Below are positions 17,319 through 26,645 of a stretch of DNA of 64,000 bases, piece by piece; positions within the stretch are counted from its first letter, which is position 1, and the number at the start of each line of letters is the position of its first letter. The stretch comes from GWE2-42-39 sp963662895. GTDB lineage: Bacteria > Bacteroidota > Bacteroidia > Bacteroidales > Prolixibacteraceae. Location: positions 496,001 to 560,000 of the forward strand of contig OY759982.1 of assembly GCA_963662895.1 (NCBI GenBank), given 5' to 3'. A program made the position numbers and the translations under genes. A model generated the notes under the pieces. It was not told the origin of the DNA, searched no databases, and was given only the letters and a program-made list of their open reading frames with translations.

Positions 17319-20303
17319 TTAGAAGGTTACATTAACACCAAATGTATAAGAACGGATTACCGGATATTTATCTCTCCAGTCGATTCCCATTCGAAGCACT
17401 TCATCATTGGTAAGTTCAGGGTCTAAACCATCATAACCAGTAATACAGAACACATTATCAGCAGATACGTATGCCCGTACTTTTTTGACATATTTGTTTG
17501 CCGGTAACGGAATGGTATATCCGAGAGTTACATTGCTAAGCTTTACAAAGTCCCCTTTTTCAAGGTAATAGCTAACCATGGTTTGTTTTTGGGTAGCAGA
17601 CAAGGTATATTGCCCGCCATAAGGGGGATTAAGTACTGATTTCAGTCTATTGTATGCAATTGAATTGTTTTCATAATAAGCCCGTGGTTCGTTCAGAATA
17701 TCAAAGCCCAACTGACTTGTAAACTGCATATTCAAATCGAAATTTTTATAGGTAAATGTATTGCTCCAGCCCAAATAAAACTTTGGCATGGCATTACCGA
17801 GATATTGAGAATAAGTACTCTTCAGCATGTCGTCGAAAAATTCCTCTGCCTCTCCGGTTTCGGGATTTTCAACCAACCAGAAACCGTTTTCGGACACTCC
17901 AACCGATTTCAACCCGAAAAAATTCCCCACCGATTTCCCTACTTCCAACCGCTGGGTTGAAATAGAAATCGGTTCACCAAGGTAAGCTTCGTCATGTTCA
18001 TTCGTGGTTTCGTACAAATCATTTGACAAGCTAAGCAATTTGTTTTCATTGTATGAACCCGTAAAAGTTGTTTTCCATTTAAATCCCCCGGTTTCTACAG
18101 GAGTAGCATTTATGGCGAGCTCAATACCCCTGTTACGCATTTTCCCCACATTGGCCAAAGTTTCTGAATACAAATTCGGAGGGGTAGGAACATCGTACCA
18201 CCACAACATATCGGATGTTTTCTTGGTATAAACATCAAACGAGCCTCCGAGACGATTTTTTAATACACTAAAATCGATTCCGATATTGTATTCGATTGAT
18301 TTTTCCCATTTTAAATCGGGGTTCGGGTTTGAATCAATTTCCATTCCAGGTTTCCATTCCCCATCTTCATAATAAAAGGATTCCCCTGAATTATAACGGG
18401 TTAACGACAAATATGAGCCTTCATAATCACCGGACGTAGGAACAACCCCGGTTACACCAAAACCAGCACGTAGTTTCAGGTTATCCAGCCAGTTAAAGCC
18501 TTTCATAAATTCTTCGTTGCTTATTGTCCATCCCAACGATGCAGAAGGGAAATTTCCCCACTTATTATTCTCCCCGAATTTAGACGATCCTTCCCTTCGT
18601 ATACTCAACAAGACATTATACTTATCGGCATATCCGTAGCTGATACGTCCGAAAAAGCCAATCAGCTTATTATCATTCTTATAGCTTCCCATTCCGGCTT
18701 TTCCTTTTTTCAATGCAGATCCGACAGCCAAATTGTTATATTCAAAAAAATCGGTTTGATAATCATAGTTATTGGCATTAAAACCGTCGTTAACATTATA
18801 GAGATAACTGTAACCAACCAATGCATTAAACCGGTGTTTGCCTATTCGCTTATTATACTTTGAGGTTAATTCCAGATTATCGGTGCGTGTAGATGCAAGA
18901 GAATGATAAGCATAGCCGGTATGGTTTTCTTTTTTCTGCTGCCAATATTCTGAAGTATAATAGCCTTTATCATGTGCATTCCAGCGCCTCGTTGACAACA
19001 TTAAATTTGTTTGCCATCCTTTTATTGGCTCTAACATAATATTACCAGTCATGCGTGTCCACTCGGTTTCATATTTACCTTTGCGCTCCTTAATCATTTC
19101 AACAGGATTATAATAATAAGTGGCCGCAAAATTTTCGTAATAATCACCATTATCATCATAGATCGGTTCTGTAGGATTTCGAATAATGGCCTGCCGGTAA
19201 ATATTGGTTTCCCCGTTATTGTTTGCGTTGGTTGCACTGTTTTCATGCAAGCCTTTTAAGAGGTCAAAGCTTACTTTCAACATGTCATTAAACATCCAAT
19301 GCGACAAATTAAGGCTCATTTTAATTTCTTCATTATAGGTATCAATAATAACCCCTTCTTCTTTTTTATAATTGAAATTACCAGAATAAGTTGTTTTTTG
19401 GGATCCGCCCGAAATATTAAAATCATGATTGTGGGTAAATGCCGTCCGGGTAATCGCATCTAACCAATCCGTATCGTATCCTTTATCTTTATAATCGGTT
19501 AAGCCCTGACGAATTTCTTCCGGTCCCATAAAATCGAGTGTTTTTCCGAATTCAGATAATGATGTATATCCGGAATAAGTAGCCTGTGTTTTTGAATTAC
19601 GCGAACCAGCTTTAGTTGTAATCAAAATTACACCGTTAGCCCCCCGGGTACCATAAATAGCAGCGGCAGAAGCATCTTTTAATACATCAATAGAAGCGAT
19701 ATTTTCCGGGGGGACCGTACCTAGTCCTCCTTCTACCCCGTCAATTAACACCAGGGGAGTGGAACTTCCTTCCAACGAGATAACCCCCCGCAAACGGATA
19801 GTCGATTCAGCATTTGGATCACCGGTTCCTTTTGCAATGGTCAGCCCGGCCACTTTCCCTTTTATAAGTTCGGCTGCATCTTGTACTTTTCCCTGAATAA
19901 AATCGTCAGATTTTACACTCGCCAAGGAACTGGTTACATCCGCTTTCTTCTGTGTACCGTAACCGATAGCCACAACCTCTTCGATACCAACGGTCTCCAT
20001 TTCCAGGGTAACATTAAGTATAGCCTGATTGGTAATTACAATATCATAGGTTTTATACCCGACATACGAAAAGCGCAATGTTTTGCCCTTTTCTACAGAT
20101 AGATTAAAATTCCCGTCAACATTAGTAACCGTGCCTTGTGAGGTACCAACCACAAAAACAGTTACCCCGGGAATTGTGTTACCATCCTCATCGCTTACTG
20201 TTCCTCTTACTTTTTGAACCTGACCAAAAGAAAGAACGGGAAACAGAATGAGAAGTAATACACAGAAAAAGACTCGTGTTTTTCTTTTAAAAATAGATTT
20301 CAT
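17319..20303 (-). CDS. susC: SusC/RagA TonB-dependent outer-membrane transporter
   Basis: A 994-aa TonB-dependent transporter. A signal peptide (ending near PVLSFGQ) is followed by a carboxypeptidase-regulatory-like domain (about 30-110; GTVSDEDGNTIPGVTV), a TonB-box region (EEVVAIGYGTQKKAD), the plug domain (about 120-235) containing VDGVEGG-like and DVLKDASAAAIYGTRGANGV motifs, and the 22-strand barrel ending in aromatic VTF. Length and order are normal for SusC. First gene of the operon susC-susD-surface lipoprotein. A paired ACAAATGTT site lies about 270-300 bp upstream, so control by the hybrid regulator encoded next to it is likely. It imports oligosaccharides or glycopeptides; the substrate is inferred only from the enzymes. 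Confidence 0.97.
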   Translation of the reverse strand: MKSIFKRKTRVFFCVLLLILFPVLSFGQVQKVRGTVSDEDGNTIPGVTVFVVGTSQGTVTNVDGNFNLSVEKGKTLRFSYVGYKTYDIVITNQAILNVTLEMETVGIEEVVAIGYGTQKKADVTSSLASVKSDDFIQGKVQDAAELIKGKVAGLTIAKGTGDPNAESTIRLRGVISLEGSSTPLVLIDGVEGGLGTVPPENIASIDVLKDASAAAIYGTRGANGVILITTKAGSRNSKTQATYSGYTSLSEFGKTLDFMGPEEIRQGLTDYKDKGYDTDWLDAITRTAFTHNHDFNISGGSQKTTYSGNFNYKKEEGVIIDTYNEEIKMSLNLSHWMFNDMLKVSFDLLKGLHENSATNANNNGETNIYRQAIIRNPTEPIYDDNGDYYENFAATYYYNPVEMIKERKGKYETEWTRMTGNIMLEPIKGWQTNLMLSTRRWNAHDKGYYTSEYWQQKKENHTGYAYHSLASTRTDNLELTSKYNKRIGKHRFNALVGYSYLYNVNDGFNANNYDYQTDFFEYNNLAVGSALKKGKAGMGSYKNDNKLIGFFGRISYGYADKYNVLLSIRREGSSKFGENNKWGNFPSASLGWTISNEEFMKGFNWLDNLKLRAGFGVTGVVPTSGDYEGSYLSLTRYNSGESFYYEDGEWKPGMEIDSNPNPDLKWEKSIEYNIGIDFSVLKNRLGGSFDVYTKKTSDMLWWYDVPTPPNLYSETLANVGKMRNRGIELAINATPVETGGFKWKTTFTGSYNENKLLSLSNDLYETTNEHDEAYLGEPISISTQRLEVGKSVGNFFGLKSVGVSENGFWLVENPETGEAEEFFDDMLKSTYSQYLGNAMPKFYLGWSNTFTYKNFDLNMQFTSQLGFDILNEPRAYYENNSIAYNRLKSVLNPPYGGQYTLSATQKQTMVSYYLEKGDFVKLSNVTLGYTIPLPANKYVKKVRAYVSADNVFCITGYDGLDPELTNDEVLRMGIDWRDKYPVIRSYTFGVNVTF

Positions 20304-20571
20304 TTTTACATTGTTTTAAATTTAGTAATGATACTGTTAGGTGTTTTTTCAATAGATAAATAGATTAATTTCTTTTTGGGGAACTTTAACTTCTTTTGTG
20401 AAGACTAAATGCAATACCTGTAATATTTTATTTGGGTACCACAGAATTGACGTTTACGTTTTTTTCATATACTTTAATTTTTTGTTAGGTTAGATACTTT
20501 TTTTTAAGCATCGGACATTTTTAACACATGCTTAGGGAAGAAAATTATCATTTTACAGAAAATCCGACCAT

Positions 20572-20602
20572 AACAAATGTTCAAAAAAATAGCACAAATG
20601 TT
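20572..20602 (-). promoter_or_regulatory. Candidate hybrid-regulator operator, site 2
   Basis: Two copies of ACAAATGTT begin at 20573 and 20594, spaced 21 bp, with the same orientation toward the gene as site 1 at 5322-5352. Outside the half-sites the two loci do not match, which argues for selection on the half-sites rather than a recent duplication. Confidence 0.62.
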
Positions 20603-20722
20603 AAGCTCCATCTCTGAACCCCCCAAAATTTACAGAAAGATGTTATTCAGATATTAAATATTTTATCTTACAGTCCACTGCAATTGGATGGTAGGCTAGT
20701 GCCAATTCAACCATCATACGGG

Positions 20723-20801
20723 TTGTCATTCTGAACACAGTGAAGAATCTTTAATTTTATAGCGCTAATCATGAGACCCTTCACTGCGTTCAGGGTGACA
20801 A
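20723..20801. repeat. Imperfect long inverted repeat (dispersed-repeat type)
   Basis: Two 28-nt arms (TTGTCATTCTGAACACAGTG... and the complement of ...CACTGCGTTCAGGGTGACAA) flank a 23-nt loop. They differ at a few positions (ATT versus CCC, ACA versus GCA, AAT versus GGT). This word, a gtcattctgaac...gtgaagaatct type, is familiar as a dispersed intergenic repeat in many genomes. It lies right after the regulator stop and could end that transcript by forming a hairpin. Confidence 0.65.
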
Positions 20802-20816
20802 AGCACACTTGACTTA

Positions 20817-23800
20817 TTACTCAAAGTACGCCTTGGGGGTAACACCAAAATATTCCTTAAACCTCCGGCTAAAATAGGCGGAGCTTGAAAAGCCTGTACA
20901 GTAGGCCGCTTCTGTAATGTTACATTTCCCTTCCGCAATTAATTTAACAGCTTCGCGCAAACGGATGGAACGGATAAACTCGGTAGCCGAACAACCGGTA
21001 AGTTTTTTTAACTTAACATGAAGTAGGGAACGGCTAATCCCTATTTCACTGGTCAGGGAGGTAACATCCAAGTCCGGATCGTCAATATTTTCTTTTATAA
21101 GGTTAGTTAACTTTTCAATCAATTTTTTGTCCAATTCAGAGCAGGCAACCTTAACAGTACTCATTGTTATGTCCGACTTAAACCGTTCTATTAGGTTCCT
21201 GCGCGTTGTTAAAATATTTTCAATAAGCTTGCACAGGATATGTGGCAGGAATGGTTTTTCAATATAATAATCGGCGCCGGTTTTCAGACCTTCAAATTCA
21301 TTTTCCTCGCCGCTTTTCGCAGTTAACAGTACTACCGGGATATGCGATGTCCGAATATCGTTTTTCAGCTTGCGGGTTAACTCAAGACCATCAATTTTCG
21401 GCATCATGACATCGCTGATAATAAGGTCGGGCAAGCTCTCTTTTACCTTATCGAAGCCCTGTTCCCCGTCGACAGCAGTAACGACAACATAATCACCCGC
21501 CAGAATTTCTGATATAAATTCAAGCAATTCTTTATTGTCGTCAATAACCAAAAGAACCGGCTTTTTACTCAAGCGTCCTGTCCCGTCCCTTAATAAAGGA
21601 AAGGCTTTGGTTTCTTCCAGGGGCCCTACTTCTACAACATATTGCCCGTCTCCCGGAATTATTTCATCATCAGCATAATCTTTTCTCCTGACAGGGATTT
21701 CAACGGTAAATTCCGAGCCTTTGCCAACCTTACTTTCAACCTGGATTTTACCTTTATGCAAGCTGACCAGGCTTTTCACCAATGCCAGGCCTATTCCCGA
21801 ACTACCATTTATATTTGTTCCCGATATATCGGTACTGTAAAAACGGTCGAAAATCCAGTTTAGCCTCGATGGTTCAATGCCGATACCTGTATCAGCAATT
21901 TTTATTTCAAGCAATTTTTGGGCAGGGGCCTTTTTTTCCAACAATTGGGCATTTAAACTTACCACACCCCCTTTGTACGTATATTTTAATGCGTTGGCAA
22001 CAATATTTACCACTATGTTTTCCAGTTTTTGACAATCTACCCAAATTTGGGTATCCAGTTGCTTTAGTTCAAAATTCAGCTTAACACCTTTGGCTGCTGC
22101 CGATTCGGCAAACGACTCTTCAATTTCATTCAACAAAACTGTTATGTCCTGGTGGCTTACCTGTAACCTTTCTTTTCCTCTTTCTATTTTTCGGAATTCC
22201 AGTATTTGATTCACCAGAGTTAATAAGCGGTGTACATTGTTTTTAATCCCTTTCATTTTTTTGCTAAGGGAGGGAGATAAGTTTTCGTCATGGAGTATCC
22301 TCGACAGCGGGGCAAGAATCAATGTAAGCGGTGTGCGCAATTCGTGTGAAATATTCGTAAAAAATTCAAGTTTAAAGTTATTTAGCGCTTCATGGTGCTC
22401 CCTTTCCTTGCGCTCCATTTCCGCCAATGCCTTGGACTTCTGGATCCTCGTGGTAACAAGGTATAAAGCCAGTAATAACATTACAAGGAGCAGGAAATAG
22501 ACAAAAAAGCCCCACTTCGACAACCAAAAGGGCGGTTCTACAATAATTTTCAGGGTGTTTGAACGCTCTCCCCATTTCCTATTATCGGTTGAAGCCTTAA
22601 CATGAAAAAAATACTCGCCGGGACTAAGGTTGGTATAGGTAGCAAAATCACGGTTCCCCACATAATTCCACCCGTCTTCAAAATTTTCAAGATAGTATGT
22701 ATATTGACAAATCCCCCGGTTTTGAAAATGAAGTCCGGAATATTCTATTGTAAATACATTTTCCTTGTATTCCAAATGTATTTCAGGATGGTAATTCAAT
22801 GATTTATGGATTAAAGGTGTACTCCCGGGAACAAGTTCATTGTTAAATAATTGCATTCCCCTGAAAACGACATCAAGTTCCTTTTCATAGTCCCGCTTAT
22901 CATTTTCATTAAACGATATCATACCATTGTTTCCACCAAAGAAAATATTTCCTTTTTTGTCTTTGTACGATGCCCGGAAATTAAACTGTTCAAATGGAAG
23001 CCCCGACTCGCGGTTAAACCAAACCTGTTCTTTTGTTTCGGGGTTTAAACGTACCAGCCCTTTATCGCCGCTTACCCAAAAGTTGCCATCACTCCCTTCT
23101 TCCATGCTAAATATCCACGAAAAAGGGAACCCGTTATCCCGGTTATAGCAATATGTTGAACCGGTTTTAAAATCGTATCCCCACAAGCCTTGCAAACAAT
23201 CGCCGGCCCAAACCCTACCCTTTGAGTCGGTTTTTACAAAATTTGTATTTTTTAGGTGAGAAAACTGTGTTAATTTTTTTAATTCCAGCGAGTTTTTATC
23301 CCAAAAGAAAATACCGCCAAGCGAAGAAAACCAGATTTTATCCTTTCCTTTATACATATATTCTACCTGGATACCATTAAAAGTATCATCCTGAAAAGGC
23401 GAAATTGTTTTACTTTTTAAATCGAAAATGGCTACACCCGTCGAGGTTGAAATAAACACAGAATCCCCGGCATGAAGCAAGTGGTATATGTTATTTGATG
23501 GAAGGTTGGGATAATTGTTTTGATTGATATACTCGAATTTATCGGTTTTCAGGTTATAAATATTAATTCCGCCGGTGTAAGTCGCAATCCACATCCGGTA
23601 CCGGTCCTCAAACAGTATTTGGTGAACATTATTGAACGACAAACCGTTTACTTCGTTAATCCGACTGGTTATCATCCCTGACCGGGCATCAATCCGGTTA
23701 ACGCCCATATCCTCCATTCCAATCCATATATTTCCTGTATAGTCTTCGGTTATGCAACTCACAGCATTTCCGCTAATATGTTGCCGGCTGGGACCTGCCT

Positions 23801-24839
23801 TCCAAACTTTAAAAAATTTGGAGTCATTATTCCAGAAATTAATCCCCCCGAAATATGTCCCTAACCACATATTCCCCTGCCTGTCGCAAAATATATCGTA
23901 AATCGGGTTAGTATTTAGCCCGTCCGGGTTGTTTATGTTGTATTGATAATAGTTAAATGTTTCTGTATAAGGCGACCATATACATAAACCGTCTTCTGTC
24001 CCTATCCATACATTTCCCGACTTGTCTTCACTGACAGTATGTACCAGGTTGTGCAACAAATGCCTGTTCCCTTTTTGCTCAAAAGAATAGGGGAACATTT
24101 GTCCGTTGGTCAGGTTGATCCGCCACAAACCTGAATCGGAGATCTTCAACCATGCATGATTATTCTTATCGATATATAATACCGAGATACTCTTATTGTA
24201 CAGTTCCCGGGGCAAATCAAACGACCGCCGGAGTTTTTGCTCCAAATCAAAAACAATCAATGAATTATTACCGGACACCACCACTAAATATTGCCCTTTT
24301 TCTTTAAGGGATGCAATCGTCGTATTCTCAGGGAGGACCGCAAAAGGCAACTTTTCCTCAAACGTTTGTATTTGTTTTGTTTCAACATCCAGATAATAAA
24401 GCGAATCCTGGCTTATCATCCAGAAACCTTTTTTTGATTCAAATAAATCGGAAACATTCCCCTTGTTATCTATCCAATCGTAAGGTTCAAACTGTTCTAA
24501 TAAAAAGTTGAAAGAATAATACTTGTCATCTGTAGTCCTGATTATCAAAAGGGAATCTTTACAGCGATAGAATTTTTTGCCCCAAATATCGGAAGTTGTG
24601 CCATTAGGATAAACCGCCCGGAAAGTTTTAAAATGCTTACCATCGAAGCGACAAACAGAACTCCGCGTTGCTGCCCAGATAAAACCCCACTGATCCTGGC
24701 ATAAGCTTTTTATATACGACGAAGGCAAACCGTCTTCATTAGTGTAATGGGAAAACGTTAGATTACCATCGCTTGAATAAGCTAACTGGAAAATAAATAA
24801 TACCGCAAAGAATAGATTTATTTTTAACTGGGTTTTCAT
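20817..24839 (-). CDS. Hybrid two-component system sensor/AraC regulator (HTCS)
   Basis: One-protein sensor and transcription activator (1340 aa). After a signal peptide (ending near LAYSSDG), Reg_prop-type propeller blades (about 30-690; repeated WxxTxxG motifs such as NVWIGTEDGLCIW) and a Y_Y_Y domain form the periplasmic sensor. One membrane segment lies at about 773-796. The cytoplasmic part has HisKA with His832 (SHELRTP), HATPase_c with NIVANALKY and DTGIGIEP, a receiver domain with Asp1143 (ISDVMMPK), and a C-terminal AraC HTH_18 (about 1240-1338; GFSSSAYFSRRFKEYFG). All key residues are present. Such regulators usually bind an oligosaccharide from the target glycan and activate the adjacent susC operon. 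Paired ACAAATGTK sites upstream of susC and the GH127/GH146 gene are its probable targets. Confidence 0.96.
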   Translation of the reverse strand: MKTQLKINLFFAVLFIFQLAYSSDGNLTFSHYTNEDGLPSSYIKSLCQDQWGFIWAATRSSVCRFDGKHFKTFRAVYPNGTTSDIWGKKFYRCKDSLLIIRTTDDKYYSFNFLLEQFEPYDWIDNKGNVSDLFESKKGFWMISQDSLYYLDVETKQIQTFEEKLPFAVLPENTTIASLKEKGQYLVVVSGNNSLIVFDLEQKLRRSFDLPRELYNKSISVLYIDKNNHAWLKISDSGLWRINLTNGQMFPYSFEQKGNRHLLHNLVHTVSEDKSGNVWIGTEDGLCIWSPYTETFNYYQYNINNPDGLNTNPIYDIFCDRQGNMWLGTYFGGINFWNNDSKFFKVWKAGPSRQHISGNAVSCITEDYTGNIWIGMEDMGVNRIDARSGMITSRINEVNGLSFNNVHQILFEDRYRMWIATYTGGINIYNLKTDKFEYINQNNYPNLPSNNIYHLLHAGDSVFISTSTGVAIFDLKSKTISPFQDDTFNGIQVEYMYKGKDKIWFSSLGGIFFWDKNSLELKKLTQFSHLKNTNFVKTDSKGRVWAGDCLQGLWGYDFKTGSTYCYNRDNGFPFSWIFSMEEGSDGNFWVSGDKGLVRLNPETKEQVWFNRESGLPFEQFNFRASYKDKKGNIFFGGNNGMISFNENDKRDYEKELDVVFRGMQLFNNELVPGSTPLIHKSLNYHPEIHLEYKENVFTIEYSGLHFQNRGICQYTYYLENFEDGWNYVGNRDFATYTNLSPGEYFFHVKASTDNRKWGERSNTLKIIVEPPFWLSKWGFFVYFLLLVMLLLALYLVTTRIQKSKALAEMERKEREHHEALNNFKLEFFTNISHELRTPLTLILAPLSRILHDENLSPSLSKKMKGIKNNVHRLLTLVNQILEFRKIERGKERLQVSHQDITVLLNEIEESFAESAAAKGVKLNFELKQLDTQIWVDCQKLENIVVNIVANALKYTYKGGVVSLNAQLLEKKAPAQKLLEIKIADTGIGIEPSRLNWIFDRFYSTDISGTNINGSSGIGLALVKSLVSLHKGKIQVESKVGKGSEFTVEIPVRRKDYADDEIIPGDGQYVVEVGPLEETKAFPLLRDGTGRLSKKPVLLVIDDNKELLEFISEILAGDYVVVTAVDGEQGFDKVKESLPDLIISDVMMPKIDGLELTRKLKNDIRTSHIPVVLLTAKSGEENEFEGLKTGADYYIEKPFLPHILCKLIENILTTRRNLIERFKSDITMSTVKVACSELDKKLIEKLTNLIKENIDDPDLDVTSLTSEIGISRSLLHVKLKKLTGCSATEFIRSIRLREAVKLIAEGKCNITEAAYCTGFSSSAYFSRRFKEYFGVTPKAYFE

Positions 24840-25107
24840 TTATTTCTCCAAATTAGAAAAATAAAATAAAAAAAATATACCTGCGATGGAAAAATTTAAT
24901 CTACTGTTTTTTGTTGGTCATGTTGGTAACTAGCTGTACCCCTACAAGGAACAGGAGTATAACAATTTTCCCTTTTTTACTGTCCTCAAGCCGGACGGGC
25001 TGATCCTTTTTCCCCCTGTTTATTCTATAACGAAACGATGGCTCCTTACTGACTGAACACTTTTCCTGCTCTTCTCCACAACTTTTTAAACTGTGATCCA
25101 AGAGTTC

Positions 25108-25195
25108 CTGATTAAGGCTTCCGGAGTTTCTGATTAAGGCTTCCGGAACATCTGATTAAGGCTTCCGCAATGTCTGATTAAGGCTTCCGCAACAT
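25108..25195. repeat. Four tandem copies of a 22-bp repeat
   Basis: Units begin at 25108, 25130, 25152 and 25174, exactly 22 bp apart. Each starts with ctgattaaggcttccg and ends in a variable six-base tail (gagttt, gaacat, caatgt, caacat). It lies about 270 bp upstream of the hybrid regulator start and 100 bp after the MFS stop. Two helical turns per unit would place the repeats on one DNA face. No gene overlaps it. Function unknown. Confidence 0.85.
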
Positions 25196-25244
25196 CATTC
25201 CCAATATTGGCCGAAATCAGGGTTCTAATATTGATATATATAAC

Positions 25245-25274
25245 AAAAATCCTGTTTGCCAGGCAAACAGGATT
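25245..25274 (-). terminator. Intrinsic terminator of the MFS transporter gene
   Basis: A perfect stem of AATCCTGTTTGCC and GGCAAACAGGATT with a one-base centre, followed on the minus strand by TTTTTG. It is 24 bp after the MFS stop codon. Confidence 0.82.
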
Positions 25275-25297
25275 CTCTTAATTTCAAAACAGATATT

Positions 25298-26515
25298 TTA
25301 TTGAGCGATTTTTTCTGTTTTTTTTCTGTATTTCAGGAACAGGTATATGAACGAGACGGTTAGGATGATGCTCAGTATAATTACATATTGCAGTGTCGCT
25401 GCACCTGCAGCAATATCGTTGCCAAGTTTTTTAAGCTGAACATCGTAAATACGTCCCAATGCCGGTTGTGCAATAGCGCCTCCCAGGAAGCCGATACCGC
25501 CCATGATGGCTAGTCCGAGCGCTCCGCTCAGGGGAATTTTTTCGGCGACAACTCCCAGCATATTGGGCCAAAAGTAGGCAACACCAATAGCAAAAACCGT
25601 TGCAGCAGCAAACAGCATAGCTCCCGAAGAAATACTCATCAGGTAAAGTCCGATCCCGGAGAAGACAGCAGAGAATAACAGAACGCCAATCCCTGAGAGT
25701 TTGTGTACAACAGGACCTGCAAACAAACGGGCCAAAGCCATGATGGCTGAAATCCAAACCAGTATTAAAATGGCTCCAAAACCGCCTTCACCGAGCAGGT
25801 TGTTTACAGCATTTTGAAACAGGGCTGGTATCCACTGGTTTGAGCCCAGTTCTGTGGCGGCAGTCATCACCATTAATACAGCCATGAAAAGGAACAGGGG
25901 AGAGACACAGGCTTTAAGCATGTCTTTGTAGCTGGCGCCCATTGCAACACGTTCGGTGTGCGGAAATTTTTGTTTCATGAACATCAGACCATAGCCGATG
26001 GTAGGTATCAGCATGACCGCTGTTTGTATTCGCCAGCCAATACCTGCATTTCCAAGGAAATACACGATAAGACCACCAATGACTATGCCTGAGGGGAACC
26101 ACATGTGAAAACGGTTAAGTTTAGCTGTTTTCTGATCAGGATAAATAGCCGTGATCAGCGGGTTACAGGCAGCTTCTACACTACCGTTGGCAATGCCGAT
26201 AAACATTGTTGAGAAAAACAGGGTCCAGAAACCACTGGCAAAAATAGTCATCACCAGGCCGATAATATGGCAGGTAAAGGCCACTGCAATAACTTTTCCA
26301 ATACCCAAAATATCAACCAAAGGGCCCCAGATGATCATAGCTAATGTAAATCCCCAGAAAGCGGTTCCTACAATCCAGCCAACCTGGGCACCTGTCAGAT
26401 TAAATTCTTCCATCCATGGAGAAATGAAGCCACCACGGGTTCCGAACGAGAGGGCAGTTACAACCAATGCCACACAGCTGGCATTAAACAACATAGCTTT
26501 TTTGATTTTGTCCAT
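25298..26515 (-). CDS. MFS transporter
   Basis: An inner-membrane major facilitator (405 aa) with about 12 hydrophobic segments and the two-half layout of the family. It has an MFS-like loop after TM2 (GPLVDILGIGK), a short cytoplasmic centre (KFPHTERVAMGASYKDMLKA) and a basic C-terminal tail (KYRKKTEKIAQ). The substrate is unknown. Next to a Sus-like locus the likely cargo is a released monosaccharide such as L-arabinose, or a short peptide or amino acid; this is inference. It is transcribed toward the hybrid regulator but ends in a strong terminator, so it is probably a separate unit. It starts 130 bp after the LysM protein gene. Confidence 0.9.
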   Translation of the reverse strand: MDKIKKAMLFNASCVALVVTALSFGTRGGFISPWMEEFNLTGAQVGWIVGTAFWGFTLAMIIWGPLVDILGIGKVIAVAFTCHIIGLVMTIFASGFWTLFFSTMFIGIANGSVEAACNPLITAIYPDQKTAKLNRFHMWFPSGIVIGGLIVYFLGNAGIGWRIQTAVMLIPTIGYGLMFMKQKFPHTERVAMGASYKDMLKACVSPLFLFMAVLMVMTAATELGSNQWIPALFQNAVNNLLGEGGFGAILILVWISAIMALARLFAGPVVHKLSGIGVLLFSAVFSGIGLYLMSISSGAMLFAAATVFAIGVAYFWPNMLGVVAEKIPLSGALGLAIMGGIGFLGGAIAQPALGRIYDVQLKKLGNDIAAGAATLQYVIILSIILTVSFIYLFLKYRKKTEKIAQ

Positions 26516-26645
26516 TTTACAGTTTGTTTTAGTTCATATTAGTTTGTTAGCGAGTCTTAGTATTATTTTCTGTTTAGTTATTCTGGTTCGTTCTGTGCTG
26601 GTTGTCTTGTAGTCTTTTCAGAAAAAAGACATTTGAAACCGATTT

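Larger units (their letters stand above)
20304..20816. other. susC upstream region
   Basis: A 513-bp noncoding, AT-rich region between the hybrid regulator stop and the susC start. It holds the ACAAATGTT pair (20572-20602), a long inverted repeat at 20723-20801, and a leader of about 270 bp. Two weak -7-like words on the minus strand (20555-20548 and 20547-20540) are compatible with the operator, but neither is a full TAnnTTTG match. No ORF seen. Confidence 0.6.
24840..25297. other. Regulator upstream region with tandem repeat and terminator
   Basis: A 458-bp spacer between the MFS stop and the regulator start. It contains the transporter's terminator (25245-25274) and four tandem 22-bp units (25108-25195). 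A 66-codon reading frame at 24901-25101 (minus) starts only with TTG and has no recognisable family, so it is not called as a gene. No clear promoter was found. Confidence 0.6.

Noticed and set aside
24901..25101. 66-aa reading frame on the minus strand
   Set aside because: Starts only with TTG, no known family, and lies in the intergenic region between regulator and transporter.
25108..25195. CRISPR-like 22-bp repeats
   Set aside because: Only six variable bases lie between cores, far too short for spacers; no cas genes.
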